From NCBI GenBank assembly GCA_017449185.1, contig JAFSJZ010000005.1, forward strand, positions 1 through 32,998: a stretch of DNA of 32,998 bases. The letters are read 5' to 3'. The notes below the pieces were generated by a model. That model was not told the origin of the DNA. It saw only the letters and a list, made by a program, of their open reading frames with translations, and did no database searches. Both the position numbers and the translations under genes were made by a program. Position 1 is the stretch's first letter. Every line of letters begins with the position of its first letter. Source of the stretch: Oscillospiraceae bacterium. GTDB lineage: Bacteria > Bacillota > Clostridia > Oscillospirales > Oscillospiraceae. Positions 23,591 through 31,129 of the stretch are shown here, piece after piece.

Positions 23591-23623
23591 TAGGATTGCT
23601 ATCTTGTTAAAATAGCAATCCTA
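23591..23623 (-). terminator. Terminator of tRNA-Ser
   Basis: The 12-bp perfect stem TAGGATTGCTAT/ATAGCAATCCTA (23591-23602/23612-23623) is followed on the minus strand by CTTTTTTGGC. It starts 3 bp after the tRNA CCA end. Its loop and 3' arm contain the right copy of the 15-bp inverted repeat. Confidence 0.9.
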
Positions 23624-23626
23624 TTC

Positions 23627-23718
23627 TGGCGGAGATGGAGAGATTCGAACTCTCGAGGAGCTTTTGACCCCTACACGATTTCCAATCGTGCGCGCTCGAC
23701 CAACTACGCGACATCTCC
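23627..23718 (-). tRNA. tRNA-Ser (anticodon GGA)
   Basis: This 92-nt gene folds as a class II tRNA. The acceptor stem is GGAGATG/CATCTCC with discriminator G and an encoded CCA. The anticodon stem CACGA/TCGTG has the loop TTGGAAA, giving anticodon GGA for UCC and UCU codons. There is a long variable arm and a T arm GAGAG-TTCGAAT-CTCTC. A strong promoter lies upstream and an intrinsic terminator directly downstream. Its last 21 bases are duplicated at 22492-22512. Confidence 0.96.
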
Positions 23719-23762
23719 ACGTGTTTGCTCAAGAACTCTCCTGTTCTGTTGTCAGCTTGCCC

Positions 23763-23791
23763 ATTATAATTCACCGTTATGGCAAAGTCAA
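23763..23791 (-). promoter_or_regulatory. Promoter of tRNA-Ser
   Basis: On the minus strand TTGACT (23786-23791), a 17-bp spacer, then TATAAT (23763-23768). The expected start is about 38 nt before the mature tRNA 5' end. Confidence 0.88.
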
Positions 23792-23867
23792 GGATTTTTC
23801 TTCGGATAAGACGGCCTTTTCCGGCAAAAAATAAGCGTATATTCCGATCAAGAGGGGGCTGCCGGTC

Positions 23868-24311
23868 ATGAAGATGACCAACGAGGAATACAAACGCTAT
23901 GCCGAGAAGCGCGCGCCGCGCTCGCAGACGGGCGGGAACATGCTGCGCGCCTTCCTCTGGGGCGGGGCGATCTGCTGCCTCGGAGAGTTTTTCATCGATT
24001 TCTACGGCACGCTCGGTCTCGATGCGGAGGCGGCGGGGACGGCCTGCTCGATCACGCTGATCTTCCTCGGCGCGGCGCTGACCGCGGCGGGGGTCTACGA
24101 CGACCTGGCCAGGCGCGCCGGCGCGGGCACGCTTGTGCCGATCACGGGCTTCGCCAACTCCGTGGCTGCGCCTGCGCTGGAGTTCAAGACAGAGGGCTTC
24201 ATCACCGGCACCGCGGCGAAGATGTTCTTCATCGCCGGCCCCGTCATCGTCTACGGGGCGAGCGCGAGCGTGATCTACGGGCTGATCCTGCTGCTGTTCC
24301 GGGCTGTTTAG
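23868..24311 (+). CDS. spoVAC: Stage V sporulation protein AC
   Basis: This 147-aa membrane protein matches SpoVAC in length and motifs. It has an early hydrophobic segment AFLWGGAICCLGEFF (about residues 28-42), GVYDDLARRAGAGTLVPITG and FANSVAAPALEFKTEGFITG, then a last membrane segment. SpoVAC is part of the inner-membrane channel that moves Ca-dipicolinate into and out of the endospore; it supports a spore-forming host. Ribosome binding site AGAGGGGG at about 23851-23858. The usual partners spoVAD and spoVAE are absent from the window. No convincing sigma-G type promoter was found by eye. Confidence 0.92.
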   Translation: MKMTNEEYKRYAEKRAPRSQTGGNMLRAFLWGGAICCLGEFFIDFYGTLGLDAEAAGTACSITLIFLGAALTAAGVYDDLARRAGAGTLVPITGFANSVAAPALEFKTEGFITGTAAKMFFIAGPVIVYGASASVIYGLILLLFRAV

Positions 24312-24325
24312 GAGGGAGAAACGAC

Positions 24326-24469
24326 ATGAGCAAAAAGGAAAAGAAGGGAAAAAAGGAATGCCCGGTCGAGACCGGGGGCGACTTTCGCGCCGTCGTGCGC
24401 CGCGCAGCGGCCGAGACGCGGGCAAACGAAGCGTCCGCCCCGGACGGCGTGAGCGGAAAATGGAAGTAA
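24326..24469 (+). CDS. Small Lys-rich hypothetical protein, 47 aa
   Basis: The frame starts at ATG 24326, 14 bp after the spoVAC stop, with a strong GGAGGGAG site at 24311-24318. The protein starts MSKKEKKGKKECPVETGGDF, is very basic at the N-terminus, and ends DGVSGKWK. It has no membrane segment. No family is recognised. Position right behind spoVAC, coupling distance and a terminator five bases after its stop suggest a real second gene of that unit, possibly expressed in the forespore. Confidence 0.6.
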   Translation: MSKKEKKGKKECPVETGGDFRAVVRRAAAETRANEASAPDGVSGKWK

Positions 24470-24473
24470 AAAA

Positions 24474-24506
24474 GTAAAACGGGCGTCATGTCGACGCCCG
24501 TTTTAC
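24474..24506. terminator. Bidirectional terminator between the spoVAC unit and the LysR gene
   Basis: The arms at 24474-24487 and 24493-24506 (GTAAAACGGGCGTC) are perfectly complementary over 14 bp with a 5-nt loop. TTTT and AAAA lie within the stem on each side, so it can serve both convergent genes. Confidence 0.88.
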
Positions 24507-24519
24507 ATATCCTGTACCG

Positions 24520-25422
24520 TCACTCCGTACCGTCTGCGGCGTACATCGCTTCGATCGTCGCGCGGGTGCTGCGCACGAAGCTGCGCAGCATGTGCTCGCC
24601 CTGCCGCTTCGCGCTGACGATCAGCCCCAGCGTGCGGAAGCCGCGCGGCTCGAGAGGCAGCGCCTTGACCTCCGCGCTCAGGCCCTGCAGGATCAGCCGC
24701 GAGAGGATCGTCAGCCCCAGAGAGTGCTCCACCATCGCGATCACCGCGGCGTCGTCCATGTTCGTATAGCGCGTGCGCGGCGTCACGCGCTCCGGCGCGG
24801 CGGCGAAGAGCGGATTGATCTCCATGTCGGAGCCGAGCGAAGGCATCAGAAACTCCGCGTCGTTGAAGCGCCCGATGGGGAAAGACTCGCCATCGAAAGG
24901 ATCAGAGGCGGGCAGCACGGCCAGCAGCTCGTCCACGTGCAGCTCGTACCAGTTCAGCCCCTTCATCAGCGGGGGATGGTAGCTCACGAAGGCGCAGTCG
25001 AGCTCGCCGGACTTGACGGCGTTGTACATCTGCTCGATGCTGCCGACCGAATAGGAGATATCCGCCTCCGGAAACTCACGGCGGAAGTCCGAGAGGATCG
25101 CGGGCAGCCACAGGCGCGTGATGCTGGCGTATGCGCCGATGCGCAGCGCGCCGACGCCCTCGTCGCGCAGCAGCGCCGCGGCATGCTCGAGCGTCTCGGC
25201 CGCGCCGACGAAGGCGCGCATCGGCTCGACAAGATTCTGCCCCGCGAGGGAGAGCTTCACGCCGCTCTTGCCGCGCACAAGCAGGTGCGCGCCGAGCTCG
25301 CTTTCCAACGAGTTCATCATCTGCGTCAGCCCCGCCTGCGTATAGCCCAGCGCTGCCGCGGCGGCGGTCAGACTGCCGGTTTCGGCCGCCGTCAGAAGAG
25401 CTTTGACCTTTTTGCTTTCCAT
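24520..25422 (-). CDS. LysR-family transcriptional regulator
   Basis: This 300-aa protein has an N-terminal winged HTH (residues 5-63, with AAETGSLTAAAAALGYTQAG and LTQMMNSLESELGAHLLVRG). A substrate-binding-like effector domain follows from about residue 90 (VGALRIGAYASITRLWLPAI). Such regulators usually control a divergent gene plus themselves in response to a small ligand. It is divergent from the NSS transporter with a 160-bp AT-rich spacer, so the transporter is the natural target and its substrate the natural ligand. The ribosome binding site before ATG 25422 is weak. Confidence 0.9.
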   Translation of the reverse strand: MESKKVKALLTAAETGSLTAAAAALGYTQAGLTQMMNSLESELGAHLLVRGKSGVKLSLAGQNLVEPMRAFVGAAETLEHAAALLRDEGVGALRIGAYASITRLWLPAILSDFRREFPEADISYSVGSIEQMYNAVKSGELDCAFVSYHPPLMKGLNWYELHVDELLAVLPASDPFDGESFPIGRFNDAEFLMPSLGSDMEINPLFAAAPERVTPRTRYTNMDDAAVIAMVEHSLGLTILSRLILQGLSAEVKALPLEPRGFRTLGLIVSAKRQGEHMLRSFVRSTRATIEAMYAADGTE

Positions 25423-25464
25423 GATCGCTATTCCACTTTCTTATGATTTGGACGATCTATAAGG

Positions 25465-25482
25465 ATATCTTATATATGATAT
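25465..25482. promoter_or_regulatory. Candidate LysR binding dyad
   Basis: ATATC (25465-25469) and GATAT (25478-25482) form a perfect inverted repeat with an 8-nt spacer, located between the LysR gene and the transporter promoter. It does not match the T-N11-A rule exactly. Confidence 0.4.
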
Positions 25483-25515
25483 AATAATATACAGGTATGA
25501 AAAAAGCAAGGCAAA

Positions 25516-25524
25516 TGTTATAAT
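25516..25524 (+). promoter_or_regulatory. Extended -10 promoter of the NSS transporter gene
   Basis: TGTTATAAT has a perfect TATAAT (25519-25524) with a TGn extension. The -35 position (25496-25501, TATGAA) is poor, consistent with an activator-dependent promoter. The start codon is 58 nt downstream. Confidence 0.6.
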
Positions 25525-25582
25525 TTGTTCACAATTCCATATCGCGCAAAATTTTCAAATAACATGGAAGAGAGGGTAAATT

Positions 25583-27106
25583 ATGGAAAACAAACGCGGC
25601 TCATGGGGCAGCAACATAGGCTTCCTGCTCGCGGCTGTCGGCTCTGCGGTCGGCCTCGGCAACATCTGGGGCTTCCCCTTTAAGATGGGCAAGTCCGGCG
25701 GCTTTACGTTCCTGCTCGTCTATCTGTTCCTGGCGATCTTCGTCGGCCTGATCATCATGTGCGCCGAGCTGGCGCTCGGCCGCAAGACCAGAAAGGCGCC
25801 TATCGCAGCGTACAAGGCTGTGTCGAAGAAGTTCGCCTGGCTCGGCTGGCTCGCGGTGCTCTCGCCGTTCCTGATCATGACCTTCTACTCGGTCCTGGGC
25901 GGCTACTGCATCTACTACATCATCATCAACCTGATCGGTATCTTCGGCGGCATGCCGGAGGGCATGTCCTCCTTTGTCAACATGATCACCAGCATCCCGA
26001 TCTCCATCGGCATCCTGCTCGCCTTCATGGTGATCTGCTTCTTCATCGTCGCCGGCGGCGTCGACTCCGGCATCGAGAAGTTCAACAAGATCGGCATGCC
26101 GGCCCTGTTCGTGATGCTCGTCATCATCATCATCCGTTCTCTGACGCTCCCCAACGCTGTCGAGGGTCTGAAGTTCATGTTCGTCCCCGGCTATGCGGTC
26201 AAGGGCGGCTTCATTGAAAGCGCTCCGGACCTTGTCACCGTTCTCGGCACCGCCGGCGGCCAGATGTTCTTCTCCCTGTCCTTGGCTATGGGCGCCATGA
26301 TCACCTACGGCTCCTACCTCGGCAAGGAAGAGAACCTCGTCAAGAACTCCGGCATCATCGTCTTCGCCGATACGCTCGTCGCGCTGCTTGCCGGCATCGC
26401 CGTCATCCCCGCGGCTGTCGCCAACGGCATCAACAACGGCATCCCCGTGAACCAGATCTCCCTCGGCGGTCCGAAGCTCCTGTTCGTCACGCTGCAGGAC
26501 GTGTTCCACAACATGGGCGCTCTCGGCGGCGTGTTCGGCGTCATCTTCTACATCCTGGTCCTGATCGCGGCCATCTCCTCCGCCATCTCCCTGATGGAGG
26601 TGCTCTCTGCCCACTTCATCGACAAGGCTGCCGAGCAGGGCAAGACCGTCAGCCGCAAGAAGGTCGTTATGATCGTCTCCGTCGTCATCACCGTGATCGC
26701 GCTGCTGGTTGCGGCCGACGGCCTCGGCTCCAACGGCTTCTCCCCGGCCGAAATCTTCGGCTCCGCCAAGGTGCTTGACTGGAACGACTGCTGGCTCGAC
26801 TTCTTCGACTGCTGGTCTGAGGGCATCATGATGCCGCTCGGCGCCATGCTCATGGCCGTCATGATCGGCTGGGAGGTCGGCCCGCAGCTCACGCTCGACG
26901 AGGTCGCCCACGGCGATCCCTCCGAGAGCTTCAAGAAGTTCTTCACCTTCTGCATCAAGTTCGTCGTTCCCATCGTCATGGCCTTCGTTCTCGCCGGCCA
27001 GCTGATCGGCTTCTTCGGCGGCCACGCCACCCTGTTCTACATCGTTTCCGCTGTGATCCTCGTAGTGTTCTGGGCGCTTGCCGCCGCGGGCAAGAAGAAA
27101 GCGTAA
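25583..27106 (+). CDS. Sodium-dependent transporter, NSS family
   Basis: This 507-aa membrane protein belongs to the neurotransmitter:sodium symporter (LeuT-like) family. WGSNIGFLLAAVGSAVGLGN and IWGFPF at about residues 8-33 form the unwound TM1 that binds Na+ and substrate. The TM6 region has GTAGGQMFFSLSLAMGAMIT followed by YGSYL. About 11-12 hydrophobic segments are visible. Bacterial members import amino acids such as leucine, tryptophan or tyrosine; the substrate is not readable here. Ribosome binding site AGAGAGGG at 25569-25576. It is single-gene, divergent from a LysR regulator and closed by a strong terminator. Confidence 0.93.
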   Translation: MENKRGSWGSNIGFLLAAVGSAVGLGNIWGFPFKMGKSGGFTFLLVYLFLAIFVGLIIMCAELALGRKTRKAPIAAYKAVSKKFAWLGWLAVLSPFLIMTFYSVLGGYCIYYIIINLIGIFGGMPEGMSSFVNMITSIPISIGILLAFMVICFFIVAGGVDSGIEKFNKIGMPALFVMLVIIIIRSLTLPNAVEGLKFMFVPGYAVKGGFIESAPDLVTVLGTAGGQMFFSLSLAMGAMITYGSYLGKEENLVKNSGIIVFADTLVALLAGIAVIPAAVANGINNGIPVNQISLGGPKLLFVTLQDVFHNMGALGGVFGVIFYILVLIAAISSAISLMEVLSAHFIDKAAEQGKTVSRKKVVMIVSVVITVIALLVAADGLGSNGFSPAEIFGSAKVLDWNDCWLDFFDCWSEGIMMPLGAMLMAVMIGWEVGPQLTLDEVAHGDPSESFKKFFTFCIKFVVPIVMAFVLAGQLIGFFGGHATLFYIVSAVILVVFWALAAAGKKKA

Positions 27107-27151
27107 TCGCAGAGGAAATAGAGCGAACCTTTCACTCCTATACAAGCAAAA

Positions 27152-27188
27152 ACAAGGGGCTTCCCGCGGGAAGCCCCTTGTCCTTTTT
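27152..27188 (+). terminator. Terminator of the NSS transporter gene
   Basis: A perfect 30-bp palindrome (27152-27181, arm ACAAGGGGCTTCCCG) is followed by CCTTTTTTT. The true loop opens at the centre. Confidence 0.92.
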
Positions 27189-27224
27189 TTCTGCAAAGCC
27201 GGCGAAGAAAAATGCTGCAAAAGA

Positions 27225-27253
27225 TTGAACTTTTCGCCAAAAAGCGGTATAGT
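27225..27253 (+). promoter_or_regulatory. hyp operon promoter P1
   Basis: TTGAAC at 27225-27230, a 17-bp spacer, then TATAGT at 27248-27253. It lies 111 bp upstream of the hypF start. Confidence 0.75.
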
Positions 27254-27292
27254 AAGTTCGGCGCGGAATGCGGACTTTCAAAGAAATACAAG

Positions 27293-27321
27293 TTGCAGTC
27301 AGCGCCGGCGAAGACTATACT
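27293..27321 (+). promoter_or_regulatory. hyp operon promoter P2
   Basis: TTGCAG at 27293-27298, a 17-bp spacer, then TATACT at 27316-27321. It lies 43 bp upstream of the hypF start, 68 bp downstream of P1. Confidence 0.7.
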
Positions 27322-27363
27322 GTTGACTGAAAAATAACAATCTTTTTTCGGGAGAGGCGCACG

Positions 27364-29598
27364 GTGGAGAGAGTCCTGATCCATATACACGGCATCGTCC
27401 AGGGCGTCGGCTTCCGCCCCTTCATCCACAAGCAGGTGCTGCATTATGAACTGCGCGGCACGATCAAAAACACCTCCTCCGGCGTCGAGCTCGAACTCGA
27501 GGGCGAACGGCCGGAGCTGGAGCGCTTTATCGCCGACCTGCCCGAAAAGGCGCCGAAGCTCGCCGTCATCGAGCGCGTGGAAGCCGACTTCTCGCCCGAG
27601 CTGAGGGGCTTTCCGGATTTTCAGATCCTGACGAGCAAAACGGAGGCGCAGCGCAACACGCTGATCTCTCCCGACATCGGCATCTGCGAGGACTGCCTGC
27701 GCGAGCTGTTCAACCCGAAAGACCGGCGTTACCGCTATCCCTTCATCAATTGCACGAACTGCGGCCCGCGCTTTACGATCATCAAGGACGTGCCCTACGA
27801 CCGGGCCAAGACCTCGATGAGCAGCTTCCCGATGTGCCCGGACTGCGACCGGGAATACCACGACATCGAAAACCGCCGCTACCACGCGCAGCCGGACTGC
27901 TGCCCGATCTGCGGCCCGCACGTGTTTTATCTGGACGCGGAGGGACGGCCCGTTGAGGGCGACGCGATCGAGCTCGCGCGCGCGGCCATCCGGGACGGAA
28001 AGATCGTCGCGGTCAAGGGCCTGGGCGGCATGCACCTGAGCTGCCGCTGCGACGACGCGGAGATCACGAAGACGCTCCGGCGGCGCAAGCAGCGTGACGA
28101 AAAGCCCTTTGCGGTCATGTGCCGCGACGCGGAAACCGCAAAGAAGTTCTGCTTCGTCTCCGCGGAGGAAGAAAAGCTCTTAAACTCTTTCCGGCGGCCG
28201 ATCGTTCTTCTGAAAAAACGGGAACGGGGCGCGCTCGGGCATCTGAGCGAAAACGGTTTTCTGGGCGTGATGCTGCCCTATACGCCGCTGCACTATTTGC
28301 TGTTCGGGGACGATTTCGACATGCTCGTAATGACGAGCGCGAACCTCTCCGACACGCCGATCATGTACTGCAACGACGAGGCCGCGGAAAAGCTTCACGG
28401 CATCGCGGACGGTTTTCTGCTGCACAACCGCGACATCCAGACGCGCTGCGACGACTCGCTGTGTTGGTGTCTCGGCGGGGGCGAGTATTTCGCCCGCCGC
28501 TCGCGCGGCTACGTGCCCTTCCCGGTCTCGACGCATGAGGATCTCGGTATGGCGCTCGCCTGCGGGGCCGAGCAGAAAGCCAGCTTCTGTTTGAGCAAGG
28601 GGAACTACGTCTTCCCCAGCCAGCACATCGGCGATCTGAAAAACATCGAGACTTACGAGAATTATACGCAGCAGATCCGGCACTTCGAGAGGCTCTTCGA
28701 CATCCGGCCGACCGTACTTGCCTGCGATCTGCATCCCGACTACCTGTCCACCGCTTACGCCTCCGAGCGAAGCGAGGCTGAAGGGATCCCCCTCGTGCGC
28801 GTCCAGCACCACCACGCCCACATGGCCGCCTGCATGGCGGACAACGCCCTGACGGGCGAGGTCATCGGTCTTGTCTGGGACGGCGTCGGCTTCGGCACGG
28901 ACGGGACAAGCTGGGGCGGCGAGTGTCTCGTCGGCGGCTATCGGGCTTTCCGGCGGCTCGGCAGTATCCGGCCGATCCCGCTCGTCGGCGGCGATCTGGT
29001 GACGAAGGAATCGAGCCGCGTCGCCTGGGCGCTGCTGAGGGCGGCGGGGGAGAGCACCCGGCGCTTCCGCGACAGCGCGGCATGGGACTTCATGCTTTCG
29101 AACGGCCTCAACTGCCCGCTCTCTTCCGGCATGGGCCGGCTCTTCGACGGCGTGTCCGCCCTGCTCGGCATCAAGGAGCGCTGCAGCTACGAGGGGCAGG
29201 GCGCCGTCTTGCTCGAGGCCGCGGCCGCGGAGGACGAGGGTGTGTACCCCGTCTCCTTTGAGGAGGAGGACGGCGTTGCGCGCTTCGACTGGCGGGGTAT
29301 GATCCGGCGGATCGTCAAAGAGCAGTCCGACGGCGTCGAGAGCGGCGTGATCGCCGCGCGCTTCATGAACACGCTCGTCGACATGGCCGTCAGTCAATGC
29401 CTGTACGCAAGGGACGTGAGCGGTTTGAGCCGCGTCGTGCTCTCCGGCGGCAGCTTTCAGAATCTGTATATGATGCGCCGCCTCCCCGCGGCGCTGGAAA
29501 AAGAGGGCTTCGCGGTCTGCCGCCACCGGCGGGTGTCCCCCAACGACGAGGGCCTGTCCTTGGGACAGCTGATGATCGCCAAAGCCAAGTTACAATAG
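27364..29598 (+). CDS. hypF: Carbamoyltransferase HypF
   Basis: This 744-aa protein makes the carbamoyl adenylate used, with HypE, to form the cyanide ligands of the [NiFe] centre. An acylphosphatase domain (1-90) carries GIVQGVGFRPF. Two zinc fingers follow, Cys 108/111/130/133 and Cys 158/161/180/183, both C-X2-C-X18-C-X2-C. A YrdC-like domain (about 198-380) and a Kae1-like carbamoyltransferase domain (about 395-740, with VQHHHAHMAACMADN) complete the protein. The start is a GTG with GGGAGAGG at 27350-27357 and HypF-typical residues from the first codon. It is the first gene of the hyp operon; length is normal. Confidence 0.96.
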   Translation: MERVLIHIHGIVQGVGFRPFIHKQVLHYELRGTIKNTSSGVELELEGERPELERFIADLPEKAPKLAVIERVEADFSPELRGFPDFQILTSKTEAQRNTLISPDIGICEDCLRELFNPKDRRYRYPFINCTNCGPRFTIIKDVPYDRAKTSMSSFPMCPDCDREYHDIENRRYHAQPDCCPICGPHVFYLDAEGRPVEGDAIELARAAIRDGKIVAVKGLGGMHLSCRCDDAEITKTLRRRKQRDEKPFAVMCRDAETAKKFCFVSAEEEKLLNSFRRPIVLLKKRERGALGHLSENGFLGVMLPYTPLHYLLFGDDFDMLVMTSANLSDTPIMYCNDEAAEKLHGIADGFLLHNRDIQTRCDDSLCWCLGGGEYFARRSRGYVPFPVSTHEDLGMALACGAEQKASFCLSKGNYVFPSQHIGDLKNIETYENYTQQIRHFERLFDIRPTVLACDLHPDYLSTAYASERSEAEGIPLVRVQHHHAHMAACMADNALTGEVIGLVWDGVGFGTDGTSWGGECLVGGYRAFRRLGSIRPIPLVGGDLVTKESSRVAWALLRAAGESTRRFRDSAAWDFMLSNGLNCPLSSGMGRLFDGVSALLGIKERCSYEGQGAVLLEAAAAEDEGVYPVSFEEEDGVARFDWRGMIRRIVKEQSDGVESGVIAARFMNTLVDMAVSQCLYARDVSGLSRVVLSGGSFQNLYMMRRLPAALEKEGFAVCRHRRVSPNDEGLSLGQLMIAKAKLQ

Positions 29599-29600
29599 GC

Positions 29601-29645
29601 CTTCCCCTCTGGGAAAGGTGTCACGGCAAAGCCGTGACGGATGAG
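29601..29645. repeat. Palindromic repeat inside the hyp operon
   Basis: CTTCCCC/GGGAAAG-like arms (29601-29617) precede a perfect 8-bp hairpin GTCACGGC-AAA-GCCGTGAC (29620-29638) and GGATGAGG. The layout resembles dispersed REP-type intergenic repeats. It occupies most of the 58-bp gap between hypF and hypC and has no T run, so it may modulate mRNA stability rather than terminate. Confidence 0.6.
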
Positions 29646-29656
29646 GTTCCACGGAT

Positions 29657-29875
29657 ATGTGTCTTGCGATTCCTTTACAACTCATCGAGATAAACGGGAA
29701 CGTCGCTGTCGGCGAGGCGCTCGGCATGAAGCGCGAGATCCGCGTCGATTTCATCCCTGAGCCGAAGCTCGGGGACTACGTGATCGTGCACGCCGGCTTT
29801 GCCATCGAGCGGCTCGGTGAGACGCAGGCGCTGGAGGATCTCGAGGCCTGGAAGGAGATGCGCGATGTCCTTTGA
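29657..29875 (+). CDS. hypC: Hydrogenase assembly chaperone HypC
   Basis: This 72-aa protein starts MCLAIPLQL, with the essential Cys 2 that binds the Fe(CN)2CO unit together with HypD and the large-subunit precursor. DYVIVHAGFAIERL is the typical second motif. The length fits the HypC/HupF family. The upstream ribosome binding site is poor (GATGAGG at 29640-29646). The gene overlaps hypD by 11 bp, suggesting coupled translation of two proteins that act as a complex. Confidence 0.95.
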   Translation: MCLAIPLQLIEINGNVAVGEALGMKREIRVDFIPEPKLGDYVIVHAGFAIERLGETQALEDLEAWKEMRDVL

Positions 29876-30932
29876 CGCCGCAGCGCTTCTGGACGCGATC
29901 CGCGCGTTCCCCTTGGGCGAGGTCCGGCTCATGGAGGTCTGCGGCACGCACACGATGGCCATCGCGAAGAGCGGCATCCGCTCGATGCTCCCGGATAACA
30001 TCAAGCTGCTCTCCGGCCCCGGCTGTCCGGTCTGTGTGACGCCCGGCGCGGTCATCGACGCCGTGCTGGAGCTCTCGATGCGCCCCGGGATCACGGTCGC
30101 CACCTACGGCGACATGGTGCGCGTCCCCGGCAGCACGCCTGGCGACAATCTCGCCCGCCGCCGTGCGCTCGGCGCGAAGGTCGAGGTGGTCTATTCCCCT
30201 GTGGACGCGGTGAAGCTGGCCGCCGCCCGGCCGGGCGAAGAAATCGTCTTTCTGGGCGTGGGATTTGAGACCACCGCCCCCGGCACCGCCGCAGCCGTCC
30301 TGACGGCGCAGGAGCAGGGCGTGAAGAATTTCTCGCTCTTCTCGATGCTCAAGACCGTCGAGCCGGCGCTGCGCGCGCTGATCGCGTCGGAGGGCTTCAA
30401 CGTGCAGGGCTTCCTGTGCCCGGGGCATGTCGCGACGATCATCGGCGAGGAGGGGTTTAGCTTCCTCCCGCGCGACTACGCGCTGCCTGCGGTCATCAGC
30501 GGCTTCGAGCCGGAGGACATTTTGCTTTCGGTTTATGCGCTGGCAAAGCAGCTTGCCGAAAGAAAACCCCGCGTACAGAACGAATACCGCCGCGCCGTCG
30601 CACCGAACGGGAATCCGCTGGCGCGCGCGGTGATGGAAAAATGCTTTGCTCCCCGCCGCGATCTGTGGCGCGGCCTCGGCGCGATCGAGGGAAGCGGCCT
30701 CGGCCTGCGCGAAGAGTTTTCCGTTTTCGACGCGGAAAAGAGGTTCGGCGTCGAATACGGCGCGGAAGAAAAACCCTCGGCCTGCCGCTGCGGCGAGGTC
30801 ATCACCGGCCGCCTTACGAGCGCAGAGTGTCCGCTTTTCGGAAAGCGCTGCACGCCGGAGGATCCGGTCGGCCCCTGCATGGTGTCCTCCGAGGGCGCCT
30901 GCGCGGCATATTACAAGTACCAGTCCTGTTGA
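29865..30932 (+). CDS. hypD: Hydrogenase maturation protein HypD
   Basis: This 355-aa iron-sulfur protein is the scaffold on which the Fe(CN)2CO moiety is built with HypC. Conserved segments are MEVCGTHTMAI (Cys 26), GPGCPVCVTP (Cys 54 and Cys 57), VFLGVGFETTAPGTA and GFLCPGHVATI. The C-terminal cysteine cluster (CRCGEVITG, CPLFGKRC, GPCMVSSEGAC) binds the [4Fe-4S] cluster. ATG 29865, inside the end of hypC, has AAGGAG 7 nt upstream (29852-29857). The length fits the family. Confidence 0.96.
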   Translation: MSFDAAALLDAIRAFPLGEVRLMEVCGTHTMAIAKSGIRSMLPDNIKLLSGPGCPVCVTPGAVIDAVLELSMRPGITVATYGDMVRVPGSTPGDNLARRRALGAKVEVVYSPVDAVKLAAARPGEEIVFLGVGFETTAPGTAAAVLTAQEQGVKNFSLFSMLKTVEPALRALIASEGFNVQGFLCPGHVATIIGEEGFSFLPRDYALPAVISGFEPEDILLSVYALAKQLAERKPRVQNEYRRAVAPNGNPLARAVMEKCFAPRRDLWRGLGAIEGSGLGLREEFSVFDAEKRFGVEYGAEEKPSACRCGEVITGRLTSAECPLFGKRCTPEDPVGPCMVSSEGACAAYYKYQSC

Positions 30933-31129
30933 GCTTTGGCGAAACTCGGGCGATCTTTGCGGGCAAATCCGCGCCGGACTTCATGAAAAGCCTCGGAAAT
31001 ACACAAAGTATTCCCTGCGTTTTTCCTTTTGTCCGACACAGATTTTCCTCGCAAATCTCATCCCTCTTTCGCGTCGCTCAACACGCCTGATACACGGATG
31101 GATCAAAAGAAGTTCAAGGGAAAACGAAA
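30933..31129. other. 197-bp spacer between hypD and hypE, no gene seen
   Basis: The spacer is long for an otherwise compact operon. It holds small dyads (GCGG/CCGC at about 30969-30982, GGAAATAC/GTATTCC near 30996-31015, AGATTT/AAATCT near 31041-31059) but no good promoter, terminator or coding frame. It looks like an inserted intergenic repeat, which I cannot name. Confidence 0.4.
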
